A stretch of 64,000 nucleotides of DNA from Mesorhizobium sp. B2-1-1 (GCF_006442975.2 NZ_CP083954.1:930001-994000), one strand, 5' to 3'. Shown: positions 15,129 to 23,710, numbered from the stretch's first letter. The notes: generated by a model not told the origin, from the sequence alone. Translations and numbers: made by a program.

Positions 15129-16223
15129 ATGACATTTCTGCATTCGGCTTTCGGCATCATGAAAATGCGCTCCGCAAAAACGCTTGTCTTCTACCCCGGC
15201 GCCAACAAGGTCACGGCGTGCAATTTCCTGACCAGAAGCGTCTTCGAATGCAGTTCCGAGGTGATCGGTCTTCTCGCATCCTGGGACAAATGGGCATCCG
15301 CCGCGGAGATCGCGCGGGACCACGGATGGTCGCGATCAGAGCTGGATGCCGTCATCCCCCAATTGCTCGATTTTTCCGCACTGGTGACCGCCGGGTCGCA
15401 ACTGGCCGAACAGGAGAGCCAATTCTCGGGACAATGGAACTGGGGCATTCCGACCGCGCTGATGCATTTCTGCGTCCAGGACAGCGAGTTCATGACCATC
15501 GAACAGGCGGAGGCACGGCAGATCGAACGCGCCGGTCACACCGTGCAGCCCGACCTCGTGCTCAGGAATTCCGCGACGGCCATCCGGCTGCCGGACGCGC
15601 TGGACGACAATGAACTCATTGCCCTGATGGCGCAGCGTCGCACGAACCGAACGGCGGCGGCGCCCACCATCACCGCGAAACAGCTTTCCGACTGTCTGTT
15701 CGCGGGCATGGGCATCACCGGCGAGACCAGCAACTGCATTGGCGCCCTGCCGCTGGGCATGACCCCTTCCGGCGGCGCGAGAAACCCCTACGAAGCCTAT
15801 GTGGTCGCGCCGGCGGTGGAAGGGCTGGAGCCCGGCGTCTATCACTACTCGGCTGTCGGACACGATCTTGAAAGGATTTCGGCGAACCACCTGCCGAAAG
15901 TCTCCGAGCTGGTCGGCGGACAGGAATGGGCCGACCCCATGCCCTGCCTGGTCCTGCTCTGCGCAAGGCTCGACCGCACCATGTGGAAGTATGAGGACGC
16001 CAACGCCTATCGTGTCGTGCTGATCGAAGCTGGCCATATCGGCCAGAACATGATGCTTGCAGCGACCAGGCACGGCCTGTCGGCCTGCCCGACCGCGGCG
16101 CTCAGCCACTCGGCGATCAAGCGCCTGCTCGGCCTCGACCGGCTCACCGACGCGCCCATCTACGCCTTGACACTGTCTATCCCGGAAACCGATCCGCGCC
16201 CGGCAGCGGGGTCGATCAATTAG
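15129..16223 (+). CDS. SagB-type FMN-dependent peptide dehydrogenase
   Basis: 364 aa from the ATG at 15129; ATGs at 15159 and 15165 are alternatives and none has a strong ribosome site. The C-terminal nitroreductase-fold domain (about 160-360) shows the SagB/McbC hallmarks: FMN-contact RRTNR (about 170), PSGGARNPYEAYVV (about 213), GLEPGVYHYS, and GHIGQNMMLAATRHGLSA. The first 90 residues look like a small winged-helix or leader-binding domain (LTRSVFECSSEVIGLLASWD), by inference. SagB enzymes oxidise peptide azolines, but no YcaO cyclodehydratase is present and the neighbouring peptide has no Cys, so the reaction may differ. Confidence 0.8.
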   Translation: MTFLHSAFGIMKMRSAKTLVFYPGANKVTACNFLTRSVFECSSEVIGLLASWDKWASAAEIARDHGWSRSELDAVIPQLLDFSALVTAGSQLAEQESQFSGQWNWGIPTALMHFCVQDSEFMTIEQAEARQIERAGHTVQPDLVLRNSATAIRLPDALDDNELIALMAQRRTNRTAAAPTITAKQLSDCLFAGMGITGETSNCIGALPLGMTPSGGARNPYEAYVVAPAVEGLEPGVYHYSAVGHDLERISANHLPKVSELVGGQEWADPMPCLVLLCARLDRTMWKYEDANAYRVVLIEAGHIGQNMMLAATRHGLSACPTAALSHSAIKRLLGLDRLTDAPIYALTLSIPETDPRPAAGSIN

Positions 16224-16292
16224 CCGATTGATTATGTTCAGAGTGCCCGGTGAGGGGGTCCCCTGAATTCCACCACATCACAGGAGCAGCAC

Positions 16293-16544
16293 GTGGCCAA
16301 CCAATCCCTACGCCAGTCCGAGATCGATAGTCTCCAATATATCGCATCGATGGCCAATGAGCTGGTGCAGATGGCCGAAGCAAGCCGTTTCCCCATGATC
16401 TCCTATCTGCTGGGCATGGCTTATGCCGAGGCCTTCGACGTCCTTCGCGGCGCCCGGCCGGCCAGGCATCCGCAGCTCAGCGGCAATTCGATGCACCCCA
16501 GGACGCAGGCGAAAGACAATCGCGTCCAGCCGAGGAGGGCATAG
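16293..16544 (+). CDS. Small hypothetical protein in the SagB locus (83 aa)
   Basis: GTG start at 16293 with AGGAG 6 nt upstream. Starts MANQSLRQSEIDSLQYIASM. The first 55 residues form an amphipathic helical segment (MANELVQMAEASRFPMISYL); the tail is basic and disordered. No Cys, signal peptide or recognised family. Same strand, 69 nt after the dehydrogenase, so probably co-transcribed. It could be a second substrate, a chaperone or immunity factor, or an unrelated helper. Confidence 0.6.
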   Translation: MANQSLRQSEIDSLQYIASMANELVQMAEASRFPMISYLLGMAYAEAFDVLRGARPARHPQLSGNSMHPRTQAKDNRVQPRRA

Positions 16545-16548
16545 CCAG

Positions 16549-16728
16549 ATGCAGCCATCATCTCTGTGGCGTGCCCCGGGGACGTGCGCGGCAAGGCCTG
16601 CTGCCGTCCTTGAGGAAGGCCGCTGTCGGCTTGACCGCATCGAGATGGCCGATTGGTTGGAACACGCGGGCGCAGAGGCAACATCATCCAAGGCCGGCCG
16701 GCCGATGCCGCTGCGATCCCTGCAATGA
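16549..16728 (+). CDS. Possible small protein (59 aa)
   Basis: ATG at 16549 with GGAGG about 11 nt upstream, overlapping no other gene and starting 4 nt after the previous stop. Starts MQPSSLWRAPGTCAARPAAV and continues LEEGRCRLDRIEMADWLEHA, which looks like a helix. Coding status is uncertain because the stretch is GC-rich and short. Confidence 0.35.
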   Translation: MQPSSLWRAPGTCAARPAAVLEEGRCRLDRIEMADWLEHAGAEATSSKAGRPMPLRSLQ

Positions 16729-16785
16729 TCGCCCGCAGCCCGCCGAACCGGCCTTTATGCACGACGACCTGAGGGGAACCCACAA

Positions 16786-17109
16786 ATGAACATGATCGCA
16801 GCCATCAAAAGCGCCGATGTCGGTGAAAATGTCTTCAGCCGCCTCCATGCCCTGATCGCCAGCCGGCCGGCATCGCCGGATGCGGCGCGCCTGCAAGCGC
16901 GCCAACTGGTTTCCACGGCGATAGCCGACACCTGGCATGCCGACAGTCTCTGGGGCGCGGTGGATGCCTTCCATGCCCATTTCGACTTCATGATGCAGAC
17001 CATCGAGATCAACGGCACCGGCGATCCGAACCTCAGGATCCTGCGCATGAGATGCCGCTTCTACCTCGAGCAGGTCGAGGCTCTGTGTCTGTCGATGAGC
17101 TATCGGTAG
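16786..17109 (+). CDS. Hypothetical helical protein (107 aa)
   Basis: ATG at 16786 with GAGGGG about 9 nt upstream. Starts MNMIAAIKSADVGENVFSRL; all-helical character, soluble, with DSLWGAVDAFHAHFDFMMQT in the middle and a C-terminal RMRCRFYLEQVEALCLSMSY. No family recognised. It is the last plus-strand gene before a palindromic repeat and the convergent tonB gene, so it is probably the distal gene of the SagB transcript. Confidence 0.6.
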   Translation: MNMIAAIKSADVGENVFSRLHALIASRPASPDAARLQARQLVSTAIADTWHADSLWGAVDAFHAHFDFMMQTIEINGTGDPNLRILRMRCRFYLEQVEALCLSMSYR

Positions 17110-17130
17110 GCCGACCCTTCGACCTTGCTT

Positions 17131-17187
17131 TGATCCGTGTATGTCGTTTCTCCCGAACCGGGTTCAGTTTTGGGCGGCATGCATCAG
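17131..17187. repeat. Palindromic intergenic repeat between convergent genes
   Basis: Imperfect palindrome with outer arms TGTATGTCG / CGGCATGCA and an inner GAACC-G-GGTTC, the pattern of an abundant rhizobial intergenic palindrome. It overlaps the tonB stop codon and lies between convergent genes, so it may serve as a two-way terminator. Confidence 0.6.
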
Positions 17188-18131
17188 TTCCGAAGGCTGA
17201 ATACGAATGGCGCCGTGCGGCTGACGCGCGAACCCAGCTCCGGCGGCGGCGGCGGCACGGTGGCGCCCTGCAGCACGGCGAGCGCGGCGCGGTCGAGGTC
17301 GGGATCGCCCGAGGAGCGGACGATGCGCGCCGACGTCACCCGGCCTGAGGCGTCCACCGTGAAGGTGACGTTCGCATTGCCTTGCGAGCGTCGCGATTTC
17401 GCGGCGCTCGGATAGCGCGTATGCCGTTTGATCCATGACAGCAGCCGCGATTCCCACTTGGCCGGGCTGACGCCGGACGCCCCGGACGCCGATTTCGGCG
17501 CCGCCGTCCTGGTGGCGGGCTTTGCCTCCGCGCTCGCGGCGGTTACCGTCTTCGGCGGCGGCGCCTTATCCTTCTTCGGCTTGGGTTTCTCGACCGGCTT
17601 TTTCACCTTGGCCTGGACGGGTTTCTTTTCCCTGGGCGTCTCGACCGGCTTCGGCTGCGGCAGCGGCACGACGACGTCAGGCGCGACCGTCTCGACCATG
17701 TCAGGGACGATCTCTTCAAGCGGGGGTTGGTCGGCCGGCTCAGCCCGCGTCGTTTCAGTCGGTTCGGTCGTGTCAGGCGGCGTTGCATCCGGCTCGGCAA
17801 CGGGCTCCGCTTGCTCGACCATTTTCTCGGGCTCGGCTTCGGCGGCCTTTTCGGTGTCCTCGACCGGCTCGGCCTGGTCGGGCACAGCGGCGTCCAACAT
17901 CGCGGCTTGTTCGGGCACGGCCGGCGTCGCGACCATCGGCGCCATCTCGATGGCCAGCGCCGGCGGCGCCCCGCCATCCGCCGGGTCGACCGGGCTGAAG
18001 CTCTGCACCGCATAGGCGACCGCAACATGCGCCCCAAGCACCAGCGTGGCCGCAACCGCCCACAGGCCGAGGTCGCGCCAGCCGAGGCGCGACAGCTCCA
18101 CCGTTGGCAAGGCGGCCGCTTGCCCGGTCAT
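17184..18131 (-). CDS. tonB: TonB energy-transducing protein
   Basis: 315 aa. One N-terminal membrane span (about residues 20-42: LGLWAVAATLVLGAHVAVAY), a long periplasmic Pro/Glu/Lys-rich spacer (about 50-205, with PKPVETPREKKPVQAKVKKP), then the C-terminal TonB domain (about 225-315) with RHTRYPSAAKSRRSQGNANV. It transmits proton-motive force from ExbB/ExbD to outer-membrane receptors. Its start overlaps the exbD stop by 4 bp (ATGA). Confidence 0.92.
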   Translation of the reverse strand: MTGQAAALPTVELSRLGWRDLGLWAVAATLVLGAHVAVAYAVQSFSPVDPADGGAPPALAIEMAPMVATPAVPEQAAMLDAAVPDQAEPVEDTEKAAEAEPEKMVEQAEPVAEPDATPPDTTEPTETTRAEPADQPPLEEIVPDMVETVAPDVVVPLPQPKPVETPREKKPVQAKVKKPVEKPKPKKDKAPPPKTVTAASAEAKPATRTAAPKSASGASGVSPAKWESRLLSWIKRHTRYPSAAKSRRSQGNANVTFTVDASGRVTSARIVRSSGDPDLDRAALAVLQGATVPPPPPELGSRVSRTAPFVFSLRN

Positions 18132-18595
18132 GGACCAGCGGCTCCGCTTGGCGCCACTGCGGGAGCATCGCCGGCGTGCGCAGCCTCCAGGCCGACCAGG
18201 GCGATCTTCAGGTAGCCGGCGCCGCGCAGCAGGTTCATCGCCTCCATCAGGTCACCATAGGCAACCGCCTTGTCGGCGCGAAGGAAGATGCGCGCCTGCT
18301 TGTCGCCTTTGGTCCTGCCGTCAAGCGTGGCGGCGAAAACCTGGCGCGGCACGGTGTCGTTGCCGATCGCCAGCGAGAGGTCATCCTTCAACGTCAGGAA
18401 CAGCGGCGTCTCCGGCCGCGGCGCCGGCGTCGCGGTCGAGCCCGGCAGGTCGACATTGACATCCACCGTCGCCAAGGGCGCTGCGACCATGAAGATGATC
18501 AGCAGCACCAGGATGACGTCGATGAAGGGCGTGACATTGATCTCGTGGCTTTCCTCGAGATCGTCGTCCATGGTCTGACGGATGCGGCTGCCCAA
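18128..18595 (-). CDS. exbD: ExbD biopolymer transport protein
   Basis: 155 aa. One membrane span preceded by the ExbD signature HEINVTPFIDVILVLLIIFM (with the essential Asp) and a periplasmic domain (LATVDVNVDLPGS onwards). The start is uncertain: TTG at 18595 gives family-like length, ATG at 18571 is the alternative. It lies between exbB and tonB in a leftward operon. Confidence 0.92.
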   Translation of the reverse strand: MGSRIRQTMDDDLEESHEINVTPFIDVILVLLIIFMVAAPLATVDVNVDLPGSTATPAPRPETPLFLTLKDDLSLAIGNDTVPRQVFAATLDGRTKGDKQARIFLRADKAVAYGDLMEAMNLLRGAGYLKIALVGLEAAHAGDAPAVAPSGAAGP

Positions 18596-18607
18596 GGTCT
18601 TGCCCCG

Positions 18608-19528
18608 CTACTGCGCCGCCAGCGCCGTTGCCGCCGCCACCGTGCGGAAATCGAGGTCACGGCTGACCAGCCGCTCGACGCCAGCCGAGGCGTCGGCGAG
18701 GATCTGCCGGTAGCCGGCTATCGAGCGCGCAAAGACGTTGTAGATGACGACGGCCGGTATCGCGGCGACGAGCCCCATTGCGGTGGCGAGAAGGGCTTCG
18801 GCAATGCCCGGCGCCACCACCGCCAGATTGGTGGTCTGCGCCTGCGAAATGCCGATGAAGGCGTTCATGATGCCCCATACCGTGCCGAACAGACCGACGA
18901 AAGGCGCGGTCGAGCCGATCGTCGCCAGCAGGCCGGTGCCGCGCGACATGCGTCGCGCCGCCGCCGCCTCGATGCGTGTCAGGCGCGAGGCGACCCGTTC
19001 CTTCAGCCCGTCGCCGCCGGCATGGTCGAGCGCGCCGGCCGAAAGTGCCGCTTCTTCCTCCGCCGCCCGCACCAGCAGGGCGCCGGTGCCGCCGTTGCGG
19101 TCGAGCGCGCGGCTCGCCTGCTTCAGCGTCGCGGCATTGCCGATGGCCCGCGCGGCGCGACGAGCGCCAAGCTTGCCGGCAAGCACTTCCAGCGACTTGG
19201 CCAGCCATATCGTCCAGGTGACGAGCGAGGCGAAGGCCAGCCCGATCATCACCGCCTTGACGATGATGTCGGCAGCCATGAACATGCCCCATGGCGACAA
19301 ATCGTGCGGCAAGCTCAGCGCCGGCGAGGGCTCGGCCGCGGTACCGGCCCCGGCTTGCGGCTGTGCAGGCGCTAGGGCTCCCACGGGAGCGGCGGGCGCG
19401 GCCGGCGATGGTGCTGGCGCCGTAATGGTGGCGGGCGTGCCGCTTGCCGGCTGCTCCTGCGCCGGCGCGCTGGCGGCCGCCAGCATGGCGGATGCAAACA
19501 GCGCTGCGACCAAACCGGTTCTCGACAT
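18608..19528 (-). CDS. exbB: ExbB biopolymer transport protein
   Basis: 306 aa from the ATG at 19528, with GAGGAAGA upstream; the reading to 19666 has no support. It has a signal-like N-terminus ([20 protein letters not shown]), an Ala/Pro-rich extension typical of rhizobial ExbB, and three membrane spans, the last two carrying the ExbB/TolQ/MotA pattern ([20 protein letters not shown] and [20 protein letters not shown]). Proton-channel subunit of the TonB motor. Confidence 0.92.
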   Translation of the reverse strand: MSRTGLVAALFASAMLAAASAPAQEQPASGTPATITAPAPSPAAPAAPVGALAPAQPQAGAGTAAEPSPALSLPHDLSPWGMFMAADIIVKAVMIGLAFASLVTWTIWLAKSLEVLAGKLGARRAARAIGNAATLKQASRALDRNGGTGALLVRAAEEEAALSAGALDHAGGDGLKERVASRLTRIEAAAARRMSRGTGLLATIGSTAPFVGLFGTVWGIMNAFIGISQAQTTNLAVVAPGIAEALLATAMGLVAAIPAVVIYNVFARSIAGYRQILADASAGVERLVSRDLDFRTVAAATALAAQ

Positions 19529-19583
19529 CGTCTTCTTCCTCGTTCTCACAGCCGCCAGTCTTCCCCGCCGTGGCGCTGAAGCG

Positions 19584-20375
19584 TCACAGGACGTAGCCGA
19601 CGGGCTGGCCTGTGACGGGGTGCGCGAACACCCCCATCTCGACCCCGAAAATGCCCTTGAGCACATCGCCTTGCATGATTTCGCCGGGCGTGCCGCGCGT
19701 CAGCAGCCTGCCGTCCTTCAGGGCAATCAGCTCGTCGCAATAGCGCGCCGCCATGTTGGGATCGTGCAGCACCACGACGACGCAAAGGTCGCGCTTGCGG
19801 CTGAGATACCTGACCAACCCAAGCACCTCGACCTGATGGGCGATGTCGAGCGCCGAGATAGGCTCATCGAGCAGCATGACGCCGGCATTCTGCGCCACCA
19901 GCATGGCGAGCCAGGCGCGCTGGCGCTCGCCGCCCGACAGCTCGTCGACCAGCCGGTCGGCAAAGCCGGCCATGTCGGTCAGGGCCAGCGCTTCCTCGAC
20001 ATGCCGTCTGTCGTCCTGGCCGAAGCGGCCGAGCGCGCCATGCCACGGATAACGTCCGAGCGCCGCCAGCTCGCGCACGGTCAAGCCGGTCGCCGCCGGC
20101 GTCGTCTGCGGCAGATAGGCAAGCGCCCGCGCCAGTTCGCGCGCACCCCACTGGGCCAAAGGCCGCCTGGCGAAGGTGATGGCGCCAGCGCTTGCCGGCT
20201 GCTGGCGCGCCAAAAGCTTGACCAGCGTCGACTTGCCGGACCCGTTGTGGCCGATCAGCCCGTAGACGCGCGCACACTGCAATTCGAGCGAAACCGGACC
20301 GAGCAGCGTCCGCTCGCCCACGGCAAAGCGCACCGCGTCGATGTGGAAAGCAGTCTGGGTGTCAATTCCGGTCAA
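19584..20375 (-). CDS. Iron-siderophore ABC transporter ATP-binding protein (FhuC type)
   Basis: About 263 aa. Walker [11 protein letters not shown]-loop LPQTT, signature [12 protein letters not shown], Walker [13 protein letters not shown] and switch LHDPN place it in the FhuC/FepC/BtuD class. I prefer the TTG at 20375 because GGAG lies 7 nt upstream; an ATG at 20408 would add a family-atypical MTCPQPYWRRT. It heads the exbB-exbD-tonB operon behind an IRO box. No matching permease or binding protein is in the window, so it must work with partners encoded elsewhere. Confidence 0.85.
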   Translation of the reverse strand: MTGIDTQTAFHIDAVRFAVGERTLLGPVSLELQCARVYGLIGHNGSGKSTLVKLLARQQPASAGAITFARRPLAQWGARELARALAYLPQTTPAATGLTVRELAALGRYPWHGALGRFGQDDRRHVEEALALTDMAGFADRLVDELSGGERQRAWLAMLVAQNAGVMLLDEPISALDIAHQVEVLGLVRYLSRKRDLCVVVVLHDPNMAARYCDELIALKDGRLLTRGTPGEIMQGDVLKGIFGVEMGVFAHPVTGQPVGYVL

Positions 20376-20450
20376 GGTCCGTCTCCAGTACGGCTGCGGG
20401 CATGTCATCAATCCGGTTTTCGGCAGCCGTGCCCGGTTGACTATGAAACA

Positions 20451-20465
20451 TGACTTTACTAGTCA
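20451..20465. promoter_or_regulatory. IRO box (predicted RirA site)
   Basis: TGA-N9-TCA (TGACTTTACTAGTCA), which fits the rhizobial RirA iron-responsive operator and is itself a TGACT/AGTCA palindrome. It lies upstream of the FhuC-type gene. Overlapping outer arms TTGACT (20438-20443) and AGTCAA (20461-20466) are also present. Iron-repressed expression of the operon is inferred. Confidence 0.65.
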
Positions 20466-20594
20466 ACAATGAAGTTGAGTTTTTGCATCAACAAAATATC
20501 GTGACGCCTGATGCCGCTTCGAATTTCAGGCAAGGAAGCGTTTCCGTGAAGCGATGAACCGCTCTAAGGTCTTCGCTGAAACAGGAAACCGCGC

Positions 20595-21269
20595 ATGATC
20601 AAGGCGACACCCTTCGATTTTCCCTATGACGGCAGGCTGGTGGCCGAGAACACCGCGCTGGTCGTGATCGACCTGCAGCAGGATTTCCTGTCGACGACGG
20701 GTTACTTCGCCAGGAAGGGATATGATCCGTCGCCGTTGAGAGCGATCCTGCTCGCGGTGAGCCGGCTGATCGCCGCTGCCCGCGAGGCGGGCGTCAGCAT
20801 CGTCCATACAAGGCAGGGCTACCGGGCCGACATGGCCGACATGACGCCGTACGAGAAATGGCGCCGCAGGCGGGCCGGCCTCGACGGCACCGAGATCCTG
20901 CTTCGTTCGGGTCCGGGTTTTCAGATCGTTCCGGAGATCGACGTCGCGCCGCAGGACATCATCGTCGACAAGACCTGCAACGGCGCCTTCACCTATACGG
21001 ATTTCGAGCTCGTGCTGCGCGCGCGAGGCATCACGCATCTTCTGTTTTGCGGATGCACTACGGATGTCTGCGTGCACACGACGCTGCGCGAAGCCTGCGA
21101 TCGCAACTTCCAGTGCCTGACGATCTCCGACGCCTGCGCCAGCGGCGACGGACGGGCGCATGAGGCGGCCCTTCACATGGTGACGGTCGAAGACGGCGTC
21201 TTCGGCGTGCTGGCGGATTCTGGTGCAGTCATTGAAGGCCTGTCACGGCTGGGTAGCAAGGCGCGTTAA
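20595..21269 (+). CDS. Isochorismatase-fold cysteine hydrolase
   Basis: 224 aa, ATG at 20595 with AGGAAA upstream. Catalytic triad visible: Asp (VIDLQQDF, about 26), Lys (IIVDKTCNGAF, about 127) and Cys nucleophile (GCTTDVCVHTT, about 155). The Cys-containing class includes biuret hydrolase, ureidoacrylate amidohydrolase (RutB) and nicotinamidase-like amidases; the region after the Lys most resembles the biuret/ureidoacrylate type, but the substrate is not settled. Divergent from the iron operon. The LLM monooxygenase downstream reads toward it, so they are not one operon. Confidence 0.85.
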   Translation: MIKATPFDFPYDGRLVAENTALVVIDLQQDFLSTTGYFARKGYDPSPLRAILLAVSRLIAAAREAGVSIVHTRQGYRADMADMTPYEKWRRRRAGLDGTEILLRSGPGFQIVPEIDVAPQDIIVDKTCNGAFTYTDFELVLRARGITHLLFCGCTTDVCVHTTLREACDRNFQCLTISDACASGDGRAHEAALHMVTVEDGVFGVLADSGAVIEGLSRLGSKAR

Positions 21270-21367
21270 AGGATTAGGTACCGCAGAGCAGCCTCGCACG
21301 TCATAGACACGGCAGGATAGCACCCTCCGGCAGGCCAGAGCGGTTGGAAAGGAAATTTCTCCGCAGT

Positions 21368-22315
21368 TCAGCCCGTTGCCCGTGTTTCCAGTCCCGTGCG
21401 CTGCGCGAAAGCCCCATGCTGGAACTCGCCGCTTTCACGCCGCGCCAGCGAATTGCGCAGCAGCGCGATCGTCTCGCGGCCGACTGTCGCGATCTCGCGC
21501 GGCGTGTCGACACCGACGATCATGAATTCATCGATGCCGAGAGCCGCGTAAGCAAGCAGCGACAGGGCGGCCTGGGCCGGCGGACCGGAGACATCGACCG
21601 CCTTGTGCCCTGCCGAGGAAATTCCCCGGTGGATGCGGACCGGAAGGGCGAAGCGTAGTCTGGCGGCCCGGCCATGTTCGACGGCGGCGCCGCGCACACG
21701 CTCCATCAACTGCCTGACATCGTCGATCGAACCGGGCGCCAGTTCGAAGACGTCGGCATGCCGGCCGGCCACTTTCAGTGCCGTGCCGGACTGCCCGCCC
21801 ATGCGGATGACGAGGTCGGCACCATGAGGCCCCTTGCGCGGAACATAGCCGCCCTTGATGCTGTAGAACGCGCCTTCGTGGTCGAAAGGCCGCTCGTTCG
21901 ACCATAGCCGCTTCAACAGAACCAGATACTCGTCGATGCGCTGCCAGAGGACACCGTGTCCGACCGGACGCGCTTCGGCATCGTCGTCGCTTAACGGCTC
22001 GCTGATCATCCTGAGCGCCAGGCGGCCGCCGCTGCGGGCGTCGATCGAGGCAAGCTGCCGCGCCGCCACGGTCGGTTCGACCACGCCGGCCCAATGGGTG
22101 AGGACCACTTCCAGCGACGAGCTGCGGTCCAGCACCTGGGCGGCAAGATCCATATTGGTCAGCAGGCCGGCCGGATCGTCGACGACGAGGTTGCGGAAAC
22201 CGCCATCCTCGATCAGCGCCAGCCTGGTCGCCGTCTCGGCAAAGTCGTAGAAAAAGGAAACTGCGCTATCGGCAGGATAGGTCTTGCCGGGCACATGCGT
22301 GAATTCGATCGGCAT
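21368..22315 (-). CDS. LLM-class flavin-dependent oxidoreductase
   Basis: 315 aa, start at the ATG at 22315 (MPIEFTHVPGKTYPADSAVS), which has GGAGGAG 6 nt upstream; in-frame ATGs at 22321 and 22330 overlap that site. Luciferase-like features include LVVDDPAGLLTNMDLAAQVL, the ARSGGRLALRMISEPL strand and KRLWSNERPFDHEGAFYSIK, typical of SsuD-type monooxygenases. It probably uses FMNH2 with O2 to attack sulfonates or related compounds. Confidence 0.85.
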   Translation of the reverse strand: MPIEFTHVPGKTYPADSAVSFFYDFAETATRLALIEDGGFRNLVVDDPAGLLTNMDLAAQVLDRSSSLEVVLTHWAGVVEPTVAARQLASIDARSGGRLALRMISEPLSDDDAEARPVGHGVLWQRIDEYLVLLKRLWSNERPFDHEGAFYSIKGGYVPRKGPHGADLVIRMGGQSGTALKVAGRHADVFELAPGSIDDVRQLMERVRGAAVEHGRAARLRFALPVRIHRGISSAGHKAVDVSGPPAQAALSLLAYAALGIDEFMIVGVDTPREIATVGRETIALLRNSLARRESGEFQHGAFAQRTGLETRATG

Positions 22316-22452
22316 TGCCATCTCCTCCATCTCTGGAATCACGGATGCGGTCAGATACGAATCAATGGCGCACGCGAAAGCGCACCGGGATCCGGTTCAT
22401 TCAACTCCGATTGCCTGAAGGCGGTGGGTCGTCAGCCTGGCCGGACCACGGC

Positions 22453-22608
22453 TCAGGGAATGAGGCCCAGAACAACAGCCCCGGTGAACACGAACGCAAG
22501 GGCAAAGACGACATAGGCGAAAGCACCGGCATAGGCCGGGCGGAAGCTCTGGGCATTGGCCAGCCTCTGGCCGCTGCTGCGGGTCTCGGTGTTCTGCATA
22601 TAGGACAT
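22453..22608 (-). CDS. Small single-span membrane protein (51 aa)
   Basis: Starts MSYMQNTETRSSGQRLANAQ at 22608 with a strong GGAGGT 4 nt upstream. Residues 27-51 are a hydrophobic span (AGAFAYVVFALAFVFTGAVV) at the extreme C-terminus, giving a tail-anchored layout. No family known to me. It is divergent from the SDR gene, with an operator-like repeat between. Confidence 0.65.
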   Translation of the reverse strand: MSYMQNTETRSSGQRLANAQSFRPAYAGAFAYVVFALAFVFTGAVVLGLIP

Positions 22609-22638
22609 GTCGACCTCCGTCTCGCCGGTTAATCTATA

Positions 22639-22653
22639 AAAGTTGTAGACTTT
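22639..22653. promoter_or_regulatory. Operator-like inverted repeat
   Basis: AAAGT-TGTAG-ACTTT, perfect 5-bp arms, 31 bp upstream of the small membrane protein and in the shared divergent region with the SDR gene. The binding factor is unknown. Confidence 0.3.
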
Positions 22654-22900
22654 GTCGATTGCTATTTTTCGGCCATGCGCAGAATTTTTTTCTAACAGCG
22701 CCGTGAGAACTGGCGCTGAGTTGCTGCAGAGCGGCATCGGCGTGATCGACGGACATGGCAGCGTCGGTTTCACTTCCGGCGCTCGACGGCACTTCACTTG
22801 CCGATCCATTCGTGCATTGGCCGCCCCGCGCGGGCAGGATAGCATCGCGGCAGAGCGACAATGCGAGATCGTCCAAAGGACATTTGGGAGGAGCAAGGAA

Positions 22901-23668
22901 ATGGGAGCAAGACTGGCCGGCAAGGTCGCCATCGTTTCGGGCGGCGCGACGGGAATGGGCGGGGCGGCCTCGGAACTGTTCGCGGCGGAAGGCGCAAAGG
23001 TGGCGATCATCGACCGCAATGGCGAAGCGGCGGCAGCCACCGCCGCGGCGATCCGGGCGCGCGGCCAAATCGCGGAGCATTTTGTCGCCGACGTTTCCGA
23101 CGAGGCGCAGGTCGAGGCGGCCGTGAAGGGCGCGGCCGAGAAGTTCGGCGCGGTTACCGTCCTGTTCAATCATGCCGGCACCATCGTGATAAAGCCGTTC
23201 CTGGAGACCAGCGTGCAGGAATGGGACTGGCTGCATGCCGTCAACGTGCGCTCGATGTTCCTGATGACCCGCGCCGTGCTGCCCGGCATGATCGCGGCCG
23301 GCGGCGGCTCGATCGTCTGCACCTCGTCGATCTCGGCGGTGGCGGCGACGCCGAACGAAGTGCTCTATGACACCACCAAGGGCGCCTGTCACATGTTCGC
23401 GCGCGCCATCGCCGTGGAATTCCGCGACCGCAACATCCGCTGCAACGCCGTCTGCCCCGGCTTCATCCGCACACCGCATGGGCTGCGCGAGGTCGCCGAT
23501 CTGGGTAAGCTCGGCGTCGATGTCTCCGACGCGGCGTTGGCCGCACAGCAGGGGCGGATCGGCGAACCGGAAGAGGTGGCAAAGGCGGCGCTGTACCTCG
23601 CCAGCGACGAGTCGAGCTTCGTCAACGGGGCCCATCTGTTCGTCGACAATGGTTTTACCGCGATGTGA
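22901..23668 (+). CDS. SDR-family oxidoreductase
   Basis: 255 aa from the ATG at 22901; AAGGAA precedes it. Cofactor motif SGGATGMGGAASELF, acidic residue IIDRNG after the second strand (NAD preference), and catalytic Ser (CTSSISA), Tyr-x3-Lys (YDTTKGA). The usual NNAG is changed to NHAG. A longer reading from 22652 lacks support. It is convergent with the BMP-type transporter operon. Substrate unknown. Confidence 0.85.
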   Translation: MGARLAGKVAIVSGGATGMGGAASELFAAEGAKVAIIDRNGEAAAATAAAIRARGQIAEHFVADVSDEAQVEAAVKGAAEKFGAVTVLFNHAGTIVIKPFLETSVQEWDWLHAVNVRSMFLMTRAVLPGMIAAGGGSIVCTSSISAVAATPNEVLYDTTKGACHMFARAIAVEFRDRNIRCNAVCPGFIRTPHGLREVADLGKLGVDVSDAALAAQQGRIGEPEEVAKAALYLASDESSFVNGAHLFVDNGFTAM

Positions 23669-23710
23669 GGTGTCCCAAGGTCCAGGGTCTTCGTCCCAAG
23701 CCCTACTCGT

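Noticed and set aside
14984..17109. Classical thiazole/oxazole peptide (TOMM) cluster
   Set aside because: No YcaO or SagC-like gene within the window and no Cys in the peptide, so only a SagB-type relationship is claimed.
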